This document shows positions 8,462 to 17,127 of a stretch of DNA of 64,000 nt, in pieces; within the stretch, counting starts at the first letter, position 1; each line of letters begins with the position of its first letter. This DNA is from Arthrobacter sp. zg-Y238 (GTDB taxonomy: Bacteria; Actinomycetota; Actinomycetes; Actinomycetales; Micrococcaceae): NCBI RefSeq assembly GCF_024385525.1, contig NZ_JANFLU010000012.1:117750-181749 (forward strand), given 5' to 3'. Made by a program: the position numbers and the translations under genes. The notes beneath the pieces are model-generated. The model was not told the origin of the DNA and ran no database searches. It was given only the letters and a program-made list of their open reading frames with translations.

Positions 8462-8735
8462 CGGCATCTGCTGCTCATTGCGCAGTTGCAGCCGGGTCAG
8501 GCACGGCAGCGCGAAAATCCTCGGCGAAGGTACCCGGGCGGCTGCTTCCGGGAGATCCACCTTGTCTCCCATCACCAGGATTTCCTCGGTTCGAGGATTG
8601 CACTTCGCGCTGACGGCGGGGCCATCATGGGTCGGTGGGACCCGTCGGGTGGCATGCCATCCTCAGGATCAGTAGGCTTACTAAATGGGCCGTAGCAACG
8701 GCGGCCCGGTTTACCGGACGTGAAAGGCATGGTTT

Positions 8736-9185
8736 ATGACCGAGCAGAGCATTCCCGATCCCGAGCTGGGCGACGATCCGGTTCTCGCCGACGACGTAGC
8801 CGCTGTGGCCACACCGGACGAACTGACGGTGGTGTCCGAAGACGAGCTGCTGGAGCAGGACGAGCTGGTGGACGCTGAAGACCTCACGTACCCCGGAGCA
8901 GCAGAAGACAACCCGGATAACTGGCAGGAAGACCCGCTGATCCGCGAAGAAGCACCGTTGAACGAACCCGGTGAACTCTCCGATCAGACCCTCCGCGACG
9001 ACACCGCCGAAGAGCGCTTCCTGAACGGCGATACGCAGATTCCGCCGGAAGCGCCGACCATCGGCGAGGCAGCCAACGACGTCGACTTCGGCGACCCGCT
9101 GGCAGGCGAAGAAGAAGACGCAAGCGACGATCCCGCGCACCGCGGCGGAGACCCGCTTGCCAACTTCAACCCGGACGACGTCTAG
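8736..9185 (+). CDS. hypothetical strongly acidic protein
   Basis: A 149-residue protein of unknown function, extremely rich in Asp and Glu with few basic residues. Recognisable stretches are EDELLEQDELVDAEDL, DNPDNWQEDPLIREEAPLNE and a terminal GGDPLANFNPDDV. There is no signal peptide or membrane segment, and it is predicted to be largely disordered. It is similar in style to small acidic DUF5709-like actinobacterial proteins, but this match was not verified. The start is ATG at 8736; the 13-mer GTAGGCTTACTAA 51 bp upstream contains a TAGGCT that could be the -10 box. A weak hairpin (CCGGCAGC/GCTGCCGG, 9212-9241) follows the gene. Confidence 0.65.
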   Translation: MTEQSIPDPELGDDPVLADDVAAVATPDELTVVSEDELLEQDELVDAEDLTYPGAAEDNPDNWQEDPLIREEAPLNEPGELSDQTLRDDTAEERFLNGDTQIPPEAPTIGEAANDVDFGDPLAGEEEDASDDPAHRGGDPLANFNPDDV

Positions 9186-9313
9186 TCCGGCAGTACATTT
9201 CGCCACGGGGTCCGGCAGCACGGTCTACGGACGGCTGCCGGGCCCTTTGCCTTGCCCGGCGGGACTCTGAGTGCCGGCACCGGCAACGCACCGATCAGCA
9301 CTAGGGTTGATTC

Positions 9314-9619
9314 ATGCCTTCCTTCCGCGTCCAGTTGAATATTCTCGGACTGAAGCCGGGCAACCCGCCCGAGGCGGTCATGGAAACGGCCGTCGCCGCC
9401 CTGGGGGCCGCCCACCATGTGGAAGCCAACCAGCTGGACATAGTCTCCGGGGTCCCGCGGATCACACTGCGTTTCACCGTCCCGGATGATGAGTGGTCCG
9501 TGGAAAATTCACGGGCCCGTCGCGCCGCCATCAACATGCGGGCCGCGGTGGAAGAAGTAGCGAACGGGCAGGACCTGCGTGTGCTCCGGCGGATGCGCGG
9601 ACGCTGGACCGTGCTCTAA
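9314..9619 (+). CDS. conserved small hypothetical protein
   Basis: A 101-residue soluble protein. It reads as a compact alpha/beta domain: MPSFRVQLNILGLKPGNPPE, a helix through AAVAALGAAHHVEA, strands around LDIVSGVPRITLRFTVPD, then a basic helix and VLRRMRGRWTVL at the C-terminus. This type is seen in Arthrobacter genomes but carries no known function. Codon use is typical of the neighbouring genes, supporting a real gene. It ends 10 bp before the stop of the convergent pseudouridine synthase. Confidence 0.6.
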   Translation: MPSFRVQLNILGLKPGNPPEAVMETAVAALGAAHHVEANQLDIVSGVPRITLRFTVPDDEWSVENSRARRAAINMRAAVEEVANGQDLRVLRRMRGRWTVL

Positions 9620-9629
9620 AAGGACGGCC

Positions 9630-10535
9630 CTAGGTGCTGGGGAAAGCGTCCAGGGAAAGCCGGCTGCGGTACTCCACCGGCTGGCGGGTCAGCGGATCGG
9701 TAAACTGCACGGACCGCGCCAGCAGCTGCAGGGGGCGGGAATAGTCGTCCGGCGCCTGTGGCAGCAACTCCGGGTAGAACGAATCATTCAGGATGCCGAT
9801 GCCCTGCGACGCCATGTGCACCCGCAGCTGATGGGTCTTCCCCGTGTGCGGCAGCAGTCGGTACCGGCCCAGCCCGCCGCTGCTCTCCAGCAGCTCAATC
9901 CGGGTCTCCGCGTTGGGCTCGCCCTCGACTTCCTGGGCCAGCAGGTAAGTGCGGGATTTGATCATCCGGCTGCGGACAATCCGCGGCAGTTCGAGGTCCT
10001 CCCGGACCGGAGCCACGGCCTCGTACTCCTTGCTGATCCGGCGCTTCTCGAAGAGGGTCTGGTACTTGCCCCGGGTATCGGGGTTGGTGGAGAACAGCAG
10101 CACACCGGCGGTCATGCGGTCCAGACGGTGCATGGGAATCAGGTCCGGAATCCCCAATTGGACCCGCAGCCGCACCAGGGCCGACTCGGCCACGTACATG
10201 CCGCCCGGCGTCGTCGGCAGGAAATGCGGCTTGTCCACCACCAGCAGGTCCTCATCCTGGTGCAGGATGCCGATCTCCACCGGGATGCGCTCTTCCGGCG
10301 GAAGCTCGCGGTAGTACCAGATGAAGGTGTGCTCGGTCAGGGGCGTGGCTGCGGTCAGTGGAATGCCGCCCATACCGACTACTTCACCGCGTTCGAACCG
10401 TTCCGCGATTCCGTCCGGATCCACATGCCCGAACCGTTCAAGCACGTAGTCCATGGCGGTGTCCCACGGTCCTTCTACGGGAAGGCGCAGGCGGGTGGCA
10501 TTGACTCCGTTGCGCACGGGAAGCGGGGACTGCAT
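9630..10535 (-). CDS. RluA-family pseudouridine synthase
   Basis: A 301-residue enzyme that isomerises uridine to pseudouridine in rRNA or tRNA. The catalytic motif HRLDRMTAGVLLFS carries the family Asp. Also present are VVDKPHFLPTTPGGMYV, the second conserved block, and LLPHTGKTHQLRVHMASQGIGILND near the C-terminus. An S4 domain is not evident. The start is ATG at 10535 (MQSPLPVRNGVNATRLRLP); an in-frame extension to 10745 reads as non-conserved Pro/Ser-rich sequence and would run into the divergent SulP gene. Target RNA not determinable. Confidence 0.85.
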   Translation of the reverse strand: MQSPLPVRNGVNATRLRLPVEGPWDTAMDYVLERFGHVDPDGIAERFERGEVVGMGGIPLTAATPLTEHTFIWYYRELPPEERIPVEIGILHQDEDLLVVDKPHFLPTTPGGMYVAESALVRLRVQLGIPDLIPMHRLDRMTAGVLLFSTNPDTRGKYQTLFEKRRISKEYEAVAPVREDLELPRIVRSRMIKSRTYLLAQEVEGEPNAETRIELLESSGGLGRYRLLPHTGKTHQLRVHMASQGIGILNDSFYPELLPQAPDDYSRPLQLLARSVQFTDPLTRQPVEYRSRLSLDAFPST

Positions 10536-10660
10536 CACGGTTTCAGGATATCGCGCGTGCGGGCTTAAATTGGGCTTGGCTGTTCTGGGTAGAAACAGGC
10601 CCGCCCATCTCGAAATCCAGGCAGATCCTGCCGCAGAATCCCCATCCGAAACGGAGCCCG

Positions 10661-12220
10661 GTGGCCACCAAACGAGTTCTTCCTCCTTCTGACCAGACGG
10701 AGCCGACGCCGGTACCGCCCAAGACGACGACGCCGGCCCTGACACCGGAGGAGCGCCAGTCCGTCCTGCGTACCCTGCGTTCGCCGAAACTGCTCAAGAC
10801 CGAGGTCCTCGCCGGACTGGTGGTGGCCCTTGCGCTCATCCCCGAGGCCTTGGCCTTCTCGGTCATTGCCGGGGTGGACCCGCGGATCGGCCTGTTTTCG
10901 GCGTTCACCATGGCCGTCTCCATCGCCTTCCTCGGCGGCCGTCCGGCCATGATTTCCGCGGCCACCGGCGCTGTGGCCCTGGTGATTGCCCCGCTGGTGG
11001 CATCCCACGGCGTGGAGTACATGATTGCCGCCGTGCTGCTGGCCGGCGTCTTCCAGGTGCTGCTGGCACTGCTTGGCGTGGCGAAGCTTCTGCGCTTCAT
11101 TCCGCGCCAGGTCATGGTCGGCTTCGTCAACGCACTGGCCATCCTGATCTTCGTTGCCCAAGTGCCCGAACTGCTGGGGGTGCCCTGGCTGGTCTATCCG
11201 CTCGTGGCGCTTGGGCTGTTGATCGTTTTTGGCCTGCCCCGGCTCACGGCGGCGGTGCCGGCGTCGCTGGTGGCCATCGTGGTCCTCACGGCCATTACGG
11301 TGTTCGCCTCCCTTGCCGTGCCGACGGTGGGGGACAAAGGCGAACTGCCGGACAGCCTGCCGTCACTGCTGCTGCCCGACGTGCCCTTCAGCCTCGACAC
11401 CCTGCAGGTGGTCTTTCCCTACGCACTGGCCGTGGCCTTTGTGGGGCTGCTGGAATCGCTCATGACGGCCAAGCTGGTGGATGACGTCACCGACACCCGC
11501 TCCAATAAGACCCGTGAAGCCTGGGGCCAGGGTGCAGCCAACCTCATCACGGGGTTCTTCGGCGGCATGGGCGGCTGCGCGATGATCGGCCAGACCATGA
11601 TCAATGTGAAGGGCTCCGGTGCCCGAACCCGGATTTCCACGTTCCTGGCCGGGGTTTTCCTGCTCCTCCTGGTGGTTGTCCTCGGAGACGTGGTGGCCCT
11701 GATTCCGATGGCAGCCCTCGTGGCCGTGATGATCTTCGTGGCCGTCACCAGCTTCGACTGGCACAGCATCCGCCCGTCCACGCTGAAGATGATGCCCAAG
11801 AGCGAAACCGCCGTCATGCTGGCCACCGTGGCCGTGACCGTCTGGACCCACAACCTGGCCAGCGGCGTCGGCGTCGGCGTGCTGGTGGCCATGGTGCTGT
11901 TCGCGCGCAGGGTGGCGCACTTCGTCACCGTGGACCGGGCGGTTACCGGGAACGACGCCGATGCCACCGCGGTCTACACGGTGAACGGTGAGCTGTTCTT
12001 CGCCTCCTCGAATGATCTGTACTCCCAGTTCGAGTACGTCCTGGATCCCGCGAAGGTGGTCATTGACCTCAGTGGTTCCCACGTCTGGGACGCGTCAACC
12101 GTGGCAGCGCTCGACGCCGTGACGGAGAAGTATCGGCGGCGCGGAACCGAGGTTCAGATCACCGGGCTGAATGAAGCCAGCGGTCTGATGCGCGAACGGA
12201 TGGCCGGAAAGCTGCCGTAG
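10661..12220 (+). CDS. SulP-family anion transporter with STAS domain
   Basis: A 519-residue SLC26/SulP permease. After a Pro-rich cytosolic leader (residues 1-45), the membrane domain begins LLKTEVLAGLVVALALIPEALAFS, the SulP signature, and runs to about residue 410. It includes the sequence GFFGGMGGCAMIGQTMINV. A C-terminal STAS domain (about 420-519) has VIDLSGSHVWDASTVAALDAV. Family substrates include sulfate, bicarbonate and dicarboxylates; none can be assigned. GTG start with GGAG upstream. It is divergent from the pseudouridine synthase with 125 bp between them. Confidence 0.9.
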   Translation: MATKRVLPPSDQTEPTPVPPKTTTPALTPEERQSVLRTLRSPKLLKTEVLAGLVVALALIPEALAFSVIAGVDPRIGLFSAFTMAVSIAFLGGRPAMISAATGAVALVIAPLVASHGVEYMIAAVLLAGVFQVLLALLGVAKLLRFIPRQVMVGFVNALAILIFVAQVPELLGVPWLVYPLVALGLLIVFGLPRLTAAVPASLVAIVVLTAITVFASLAVPTVGDKGELPDSLPSLLLPDVPFSLDTLQVVFPYALAVAFVGLLESLMTAKLVDDVTDTRSNKTREAWGQGAANLITGFFGGMGGCAMIGQTMINVKGSGARTRISTFLAGVFLLLLVVVLGDVVALIPMAALVAVMIFVAVTSFDWHSIRPSTLKMMPKSETAVMLATVAVTVWTHNLASGVGVGVLVAMVLFARRVAHFVTVDRAVTGNDADATAVYTVNGELFFASSNDLYSQFEYVLDPAKVVIDLSGSHVWDASTVAALDAVTEKYRRRGTEVQITGLNEASGLMRERMAGKLP

Positions 12221-12255
12221 CGGTCGGCGTCGTCCGTGCGGGCGGACATCCGTGT

Positions 12256-13149
12256 TCAGGCAGCGGCGGTGGCAGCGGCGGCGTGCTGGTGCTGCAGGGA
12301 TGCCAGCGCCAGCCGGCACTGCTCGGCGCTCGGGCGTTCACGCGGAGAGAGGGAAGTCATGGCGGACAGCAGCGACCGCCAGGCGGCGGGGAGTGCGGGC
12401 GGGATCTCCGGTCCGCGGACCGTCCGGGCCGCCATGGAGTCGCCCTGCGGCAGGTCGAAGGCGCGGACTCCCGTCAGGCATTCGAGCAGGACAAGTCCCA
12501 GCGAGTAAATGTCCGAGGCGGAGGTCAGGGGCGCGCGCCGCAGCTGCTCGGGACTCATGTAGGGCAGGCTCCCGTAGGACGGTTCCTTATCTCCGACCCT
12601 GTGGACGCTGACGGCGATACCCAGATCGGTAATCTTGGCGTGGCCGGTTGCAGGATCCACCAGGATGTTCGAGGGTTTCACGTCCCGGTGGATGTACCCC
12701 GCAGCGTGCACGCCCGCCAGTCCGGCGGCCAGCTCGGCCCCGAGTCGTGCTGTGTCCACAGGCTCCAGCACGCCGGGGAGGCTGTGCCGCAGATCGGCGC
12801 CCCGCACCAGTTCCAGAACCAGGTACGGCGTCTGCACACCGGTGTCCGGGTGGCTGATGGTGCCCGTGGAAATCATCCGAACCACGTGCGGATTTTCGAC
12901 GGCTCGCAGTGCGGCCGCTTCCCTGACGGCTTCATGCCCCTGAGGTGCGTGTCCGAGCGGTGCGGAAAAGATCTTGACGGCCACCTTCTGCAGGGAGGAA
13001 AGATCCGTGGCACGCCAGACGTAGGCAGCGGTGCCGTGCCCGATGGGCTCATCCAGGCAGAACCGTCCGTCGATGAGGACGTGGGCGCTAAATCCCGAGG
13101 CGTCCGAGGCAGGTGGTGGAGCGCTTCTTGTTGGTCGGTATCCGTCCAT
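12256..13149 (-). CDS. soluble serine/threonine protein kinase
   Basis: A 297-residue PknB-like eukaryotic-type kinase with no transmembrane or sensor domain. Visible elements are the glycine loop GHGTAAYVW (about residues 38-46), VAVKIF with the ATP-positioning Lys, the catalytic loop HRDVKPSNIL and the SPEQ motif in YMSPEQLRR. The magnesium motif reads DLG rather than DFG, a substitution found in active kinases, so activity is expected. The C-terminus is an Ala/His-rich tail. Start is ATG at 13149. It lies downstream of, and collinear with, the MarR gene but 121 bp away. Confidence 0.88.
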   Translation of the reverse strand: MDGYRPTRSAPPPASDASGFSAHVLIDGRFCLDEPIGHGTAAYVWRATDLSSLQKVAVKIFSAPLGHAPQGHEAVREAAALRAVENPHVVRMISTGTISHPDTGVQTPYLVLELVRGADLRHSLPGVLEPVDTARLGAELAAGLAGVHAAGYIHRDVKPSNILVDPATGHAKITDLGIAVSVHRVGDKEPSYGSLPYMSPEQLRRAPLTSASDIYSLGLVLLECLTGVRAFDLPQGDSMAARTVRGPEIPPALPAAWRSLLSAMTSLSPRERPSAEQCRLALASLQHQHAAAATAAA

Positions 13150-13270
13150 GCCGCCCCCGCGTATTAGCTAGTTTTCCTAGTGAATAGTTCGGCTAACAAT
13201 AGGGTGGGCGCGCAGTTGAGTCCAGCCTCCGGGCGGGGAATGTCTGGTTAGGTCGACAAATAGGACGGGG

Positions 13271-13789
13271 TTAACCCTGCCCTGGGTCCGGGCTCGGGTC
13301 CTCCAGGGCGGAACGCAGGCGGTCCATAAAGGAAATGACAATCTCGGCTTCCTGTGGCGACAGCTCTGCGGCGGCCTGCATCATGCGCTGGTGCATATCC
13401 CCCACGGTCTGGCGGACGTCGGTGTCCGATGTGTCGGTGGGAACGATCTCCCAGGCACGGCGGTCGTTGGGGCGGGCGCGCCGTCGTACGTATCCGCCGC
13501 GTTCCAGCCGGTCGATAAGTGCGGTGGTGGAGGCGGTGGAGATGCCAAGGAGCCTGCTCAGGTCCTTGGGGCCGAGGCTGCCGCCGGCCTGCCGGGCCTG
13601 CATCAGGCAGCGCATGGCCAGGAGGTCGTTTTCGTTCATCCCCATGGCGTCCTGGATGCGTCGGCGGACCAGTGTTTCAGCGGCACGGTAACTGCGCACT
13701 GCATCCAGTACGGCGCGGGCTTTTGGATGCTCCGGATCGGGGCCGTACCAATAGCCGTCCTGCCCTGAGGGCTGCTGAGGAGTATCCAT
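13271..13789 (-). CDS. MarR-family transcriptional regulator
   Basis: A 172-residue winged-helix repressor-type protein. The DNA-binding core runs from about residue 50 (NDLLAMRCLMQARQAGG) through GPKDLSRLLGISTASTTALIDRLERGGYVRR (recognition helix) to RPNDRRAWEI (wing). Helical dimerisation segments flank it. It is divergent from the siderophore uptake operon, but that operon carries an iron box, so MarR control of it is not implied. TCCTAGC (13798-13804) and GCTAGGA (13824-13830) just upstream form a spaced inverted repeat that might be an operator. Confidence 0.85.
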   Translation of the reverse strand: MDTPQQPSGQDGYWYGPDPEHPKARAVLDAVRSYRAAETLVRRRIQDAMGMNENDLLAMRCLMQARQAGGSLGPKDLSRLLGISTASTTALIDRLERGGYVRRRARPNDRRAWEIVPTDTSDTDVRQTVGDMHQRMMQAAAELSPQEAEIVISFMDRLRSALEDPSPDPGQG

Positions 13790-13914
13790 TCCGCCAATCC
13801 TAGCCTTGCTGAAAGGTAGGACAGCTAGGAATCGATGCGATGCATTTCACACCGTAATTAGGGCATAAAAACGTGCTCTAATCTCTTCGGCTGTGGTCAG
13901 ATGTAGGTGTCCGC

Positions 13915-13933
13915 TTAGGTAATCCTTACCTCT
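13915..13933 (+). promoter_or_regulatory. candidate IdeR/DtxR iron box
   Basis: The 19-mer TTAGGTAATCCTTACCTCT matches the DtxR/IdeR consensus (TTAGGTTAGSCTAACCTAA) at 14 of 19 positions, with both half-site cores TTAGGT and ACCT present. It sits 20 bp before the start of the iron-siderophore binding protein, where holo-repressor would block transcription when Fe(II) is plentiful. Known family behaviour plus location supports it; binding is inferred. Confidence 0.7.
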
Positions 13934-13953
13934 CGCCTGCGATAGGAACGTCC

Positions 13954-15102
13954 TTGACTGCACCTGAAATCTCCCCGTCCGGTCCGAAATCCGGACTCTC
14001 GCGCCGCAACATCCTGGGCGGAGCCGGGCTCGGCTTCCTGGCGTTGGCGCTGGGGGCCTGCTCCACCCGCGACACCGTGGCCGCGGCAGGGAATGCAGCA
14101 GGATCCGGTGGTTTCACCGTCACTGACATGCGCGGCGTCGAGGTTTCCTTCGATGGCCCGGTGCAGAAAATCGCCACCACGGTCATCCCCTCTCCTTCCA
14201 TGCTGGCCGCGGTGGACGGCGGGTACGGCAAGATCGTGGGCATCAACGAATCCACTCTGCAGGCAAACCGGCAGGGCCTGTTCGGGGAGATGTTCCCGGA
14301 ATCGAAAACCACCACCACCATCTCGCCGTCGAGCTTCACTCCCAACATCGAGACCATCACCAAGCTGGAACCCGACGTGGTGTTCCAGTGGGCGGACCAG
14401 GGCGACGGGCTTGTGGAGCCGCTGGAAAACGCAGGCTTCAAAACAATCTGCCTGCTTTACGGAACGCAGGAGTACCTGGAAACCTGGGTGTCCCTGTTCT
14501 CCACCATCCTCGGCAAGCCCGAGCGCGGCACCGAAATTGTGGACTGGATGCATGCTGAAATCGCGCGGCTGGAGGATGAGCTCGCCGGTGTTTCCAAGCC
14601 CGTGCGGGTGGTCCACCTCGGCCAGTCGGGCGACGGCTATTCGGCCTCCAACAAGTCCTCCTACATGCACTACTGGATGGAGCTGGCGGGCGGGCAGAAC
14701 ATGGCGGCGGAGAACCTTTCGGCCGAGAACGTGGTCAGCGCCGAGCAGCTGATCGAGTGGGATCCCGAAGTCATCACGCTGGGAGGTTTCGATACCCGCA
14801 CCCCGGCCGAGGTTTACGCGGATCCGTCCCTGGCCTCCGTGTCTGCCGTCAAAAACCGCCGGGTCTACAAGGCACCGCTGGGCGGATACCGCTGGGAGGT
14901 GCCCTGCGCCGAATCGCCGCTGATGTGGCAGTGGGCGGCCGAGGTGTTCCATCCCGGCCGCACCAAGAACACCCTGCGCACCGCCATGAAGGAAAAGATT
15001 GCCTACCTCTACGGGTACGACGTGAGCGAAGCGCAGATTGATGCGGCCCTCCGGCTGGACCTGAACGGCGCCAGCGTTGGCTACGACGTCTTCCGTGGCT
15101 GA
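13954..15102 (+). CDS. iron-siderophore ABC transporter substrate-binding lipoprotein
   Basis: A 382-residue periplasmic-binding-type lipoprotein. The N-terminus SRRNILGGAGLGFLALALGAC is a twin-arginine signal ending in a lipobox (LGAC), so it is probably exported folded and lipid-anchored. The body follows the FepB/FecB fold: VTDMRGVEVSFDGPVQKIATT, EPDVVFQWADQGD and YAPL-like KAPLGGYRWEVPCAESPLMWQWAAEVFHP near the C-terminus. It delivers a ferric siderophore to the permease encoded next. The start is TTG with ATAGGAA 7 bp upstream, directly behind the iron box. First gene of a four-gene operon. Confidence 0.85.
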   Translation: MTAPEISPSGPKSGLSRRNILGGAGLGFLALALGACSTRDTVAAAGNAAGSGGFTVTDMRGVEVSFDGPVQKIATTVIPSPSMLAAVDGGYGKIVGINESTLQANRQGLFGEMFPESKTTTTISPSSFTPNIETITKLEPDVVFQWADQGDGLVEPLENAGFKTICLLYGTQEYLETWVSLFSTILGKPERGTEIVDWMHAEIARLEDELAGVSKPVRVVHLGQSGDGYSASNKSSYMHYWMELAGGQNMAAENLSAENVVSAEQLIEWDPEVITLGGFDTRTPAEVYADPSLASVSAVKNRRVYKAPLGGYRWEVPCAESPLMWQWAAEVFHPGRTKNTLRTAMKEKIAYLYGYDVSEAQIDAALRLDLNGASVGYDVFRG

Positions 15103-16213
15103 GGTGGCGGCTTCTCATAGCGCGGCTGCACCCGCCCGCGGCGCCGGCTCGCCGTCGGCCGGTGCCCCGCCGTCGTCGGCGCGCCGCAGGCTGATCCTGC
15201 CGCTCTGCGTCCTGATCCTGTGCGCGGTGGCCCTGGTTTCCATGGCCGCCGGCCGGTACTGGGTGCCGCCGAATGAAATCCTGCGCATCCTGTTCAACGA
15301 AGTCACCGCACTCTTCGGCGGAGAAGGGATGCTCCGCCGGACCTGGACCGAGCAGGAAGCCACCGTGGTCCTGGACGTGCGGCTGCCGCGCGTGCTGCTG
15401 GCCTTCCTCGTGGGCGGCGCGCTCTCGCTCGGCGGCGCGTGCCTGCAGGCGCTGTTCCGCAACCCGCTGGTCAGCCCGGACATTATCGGCGTCACGGCCG
15501 GTGCCTCCTTCGGCGGCGTGCTGGTGCTGACCCTCGGGCTGTCCGGCGGCTGGATGGTCGGCGGTGCCTTCGGCTTCGGGCTGGCCGCACTCGCCGGCGT
15601 CCTGCTGCTTGGCCGGCTGGGCGGACGGGACAACGCCATGCTGATGATCGTCCTGGGCGGGATTGTGGTGGCGGCGTTCTTCAACGCATTGGTCTCCTTC
15701 ATGACCTACCTCGCTGATCCGTATTCCGAACTGCCCTCGATTGTGCACTGGCTGCTGGGGTCCATCGCCGCAGCCAGCTATGACAAGGTGCTCACCGCAC
15801 TGGTCCCGGTGGCTATCGGCGCGGCGATAGTCCTCGCTCTGCGCTGGCGCCTGAATGTGTTGTCCCTGGGGGACGACGACGCCGCCGCGCTGGGCGTGAA
15901 CCCGCAGCGCTCCCGGGTGGTGCTGTTGTGTGCCGTGGCCCTGATGACGGCCGGCACCGTGGCCGTAGCCGGGGCCGTCGGCTGGGTGGGACTGGTGGTT
16001 CCGCACCTCGCCCGGCTCTGGGTGGGTCCGGACCACCGGATCCTGCTGCCGGCGTCGTTGCTGCTGGGCGGCACCTACCTGATGCTCATCGACACCCTCA
16101 GCCGTTCCATCAGCAGCAGTGAACTGCCGCTGGGCATCTTGACCGCCATCATCGGCGCCCCCGTCTTCGTGGTGCTGCTGGCCCGTTCACAGAAGAAAGC
16201 CGAGCTCTCATGA
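15095..16213 (+). CDS. FecCD-type iron-siderophore ABC permease
   Basis: A 372-residue polytopic permease of the BtuC/FecCD family. Eight to ten hydrophobic segments are visible after an Ala/Ser/Pro-rich cytosolic leader. Family motifs are RLPRVLLAFLVGGALSLGGACLQALFRNPLVSPDIIGVTAGASFGG and GWVGLVVPHLARL near residue 290 (read as separate segments). Only one permease gene exists, so it probably forms a homodimer. The start is uncertain: GTG at 15095 overlaps the upstream gene by 8 bp; TTG 15077 and GTG 15104 are alternatives. It couples by overlap (ATGA) to the ATPase. Confidence 0.87.
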   Translation: MAEVAASHSAAAPARGAGSPSAGAPPSSARRRLILPLCVLILCAVALVSMAAGRYWVPPNEILRILFNEVTALFGGEGMLRRTWTEQEATVVLDVRLPRVLLAFLVGGALSLGGACLQALFRNPLVSPDIIGVTAGASFGGVLVLTLGLSGGWMVGGAFGFGLAALAGVLLLGRLGGRDNAMLMIVLGGIVVAAFFNALVSFMTYLADPYSELPSIVHWLLGSIAAASYDKVLTALVPVAIGAAIVLALRWRLNVLSLGDDDAAALGVNPQRSRVVLLCAVALMTAGTVAVAGAVGWVGLVVPHLARLWVGPDHRILLPASLLLGGTYLMLIDTLSRSISSSELPLGILTAIIGAPVFVVLLARSQKKAELS

Positions 16214-17127
16214 CCGTCGCATCCCTGTCCCGTACGGTTCCCGCTGATCCGGTGGCGGGCAGTCCGGCCGCTGGCTCCGCGCCCCTGATGCAGGCCACCG
16301 ACCTCGGTTTCCGTTATTCCCGGCTGCGCCCGTGGCTCTTCCGGAACCTCGGCTTTTCCTTGGAACGCGGGGAGATCCTGTCCATCCTGGGTCCCAACGC
16401 CCGAGGTAAAACCACGCTGCTCAAGTGCCTCTCCGGGCTGCTTTCCCCGCGTGAGGGAACGGTTCACGGTGCGCCGGGCATCGGGTACGTGCCCCAGGAC
16501 CACGGCGCAGGCCCGTCCTTCACCGTGGCCGACATGGTGTTGATGGGCTGCACCCGGCACCTGCGTGCCTATCAGACTCCCCGCCCCGAGGACCACGCCG
16601 CCGCCGATGCGGCCATGGAACGGGTAGGCGTGGCCGCCTGGGCCGGACGCGACTATTCCACCCTCTCCGGCGGGCAGCGGCAGCTGGTGCTGATTGCCCG
16701 GGCCGTGGCCTCCGGCTGCGAACTGCTCGTCCTGGACGAACCGGCTTCTGCACTGGACCTGAACAACCAGTCCCGCGTGCTGAGTGTGCTCAGCGGACTG
16801 GCAGCGGAGGGCATGGGCGTCATCATGACCACTCATCATCCTGACCACGCGCTGCACGTGTCCCGCAACGCACTGCTGTTTGTCGGCAGCCATGACGTCC
16901 GCTGGGGTCCCACGGAGGAGCTGCTCACCGGTCCCGCCCTCTCAGAGGTCTACGGGCTGCCGATCTGTACCCCCACCGTGGGCACGGAATCCGGCGACCG
17001 CGTAATCGCCGTGCCGGATTTCGGCCCGTCCTGCCGCGCGTGCCCGGTGCCCGGCGCCGTTGGAGCACCCGCTCCAGCGCCGACTCCGGTGCAAATACGA
17101 ATCCCTTTCGGAAAGGAACACCCGTGA
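16210..17127 (+). CDS. iron-siderophore ABC transporter ATP-binding protein
   Basis: A 305-residue FepC/FecE-like ATPase that powers the adjacent permease. Walker A reads GPNARGKTT (Ala-Arg replaces the common Gly-Ala but the G-x4-GKT frame is intact), the signature is LSGGQRQL, and Walker B is ELLVLDEPASALDL with a switch His in TTHHPDHAL. The C-terminal 45 residues after VYGLPICTP contain a Cys-rich bit (PSCRACPVPG) and a Pro/Ala tail. ATG at 16210 overlaps the permease stop by 4 bp; its own stop overlaps the next GTG by 4 bp. Confidence 0.9.
   Translation: MTVASLSRTVPADPVAGSPAAGSAPLMQATDLGFRYSRLRPWLFRNLGFSLERGEILSILGPNARGKTTLLKCLSGLLSPREGTVHGAPGIGYVPQDHGAGPSFTVADMVLMGCTRHLRAYQTPRPEDHAAADAAMERVGVAAWAGRDYSTLSGGQRQLVLIARAVASGCELLVLDEPASALDLNNQSRVLSVLSGLAAEGMGVIMTTHHPDHALHVSRNALLFVGSHDVRWGPTEELLTGPALSEVYGLPICTPTVGTESGDRVIAVPDFGPSCRACPVPGAVGAPAPAPTPVQIRIPFGKEHP

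Larger units (their letters stand above)
7862..8735. other. gene-free repeat-rich interval
   Basis: About 870 bp with no convincing gene. It starts just after the acyl-CoA dehydrogenase with a small GC-rich hairpin (GGGGGCCTCTGGCCCC near 7873). It then holds the palindromic repeat cluster (8011-8280) and the 31-bp triplicate (8370-8461), annotated separately. A weak 47-codon reading frame on the minus strand (8572 down to 8429, ATG after GTG) ends inside the triplicate and is not called. Open frames across this interval read as low-complexity Arg/Pro/Gly protein and look spurious. A putative -10 (TAGGCT, 8674-8679) for the next gene lies at the right end. Confidence 0.6.

Noticed and set aside
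8429..8572. A 47-codon minus-strand frame ending in the 31-bp repeat
   Set aside because: A weak GTG/ATG start and no recognisable domain; the C-terminus falls inside a tandem repeat, so coding is not supported.
13798..13830. TCCTAGC/GCTAGGA spaced inverted repeat as the MarR operator
   Set aside because: Arms are only 7 bp with a 19-bp spacer and no conservation evidence; mentioned as possible but not annotated as a site.
17040..17123. N-terminal extension of the siderophore-operon protein
   Set aside because: It lies entirely inside the ATPase coding region in another frame, and the GTG at 17124 has a proper SD and stop overlap.
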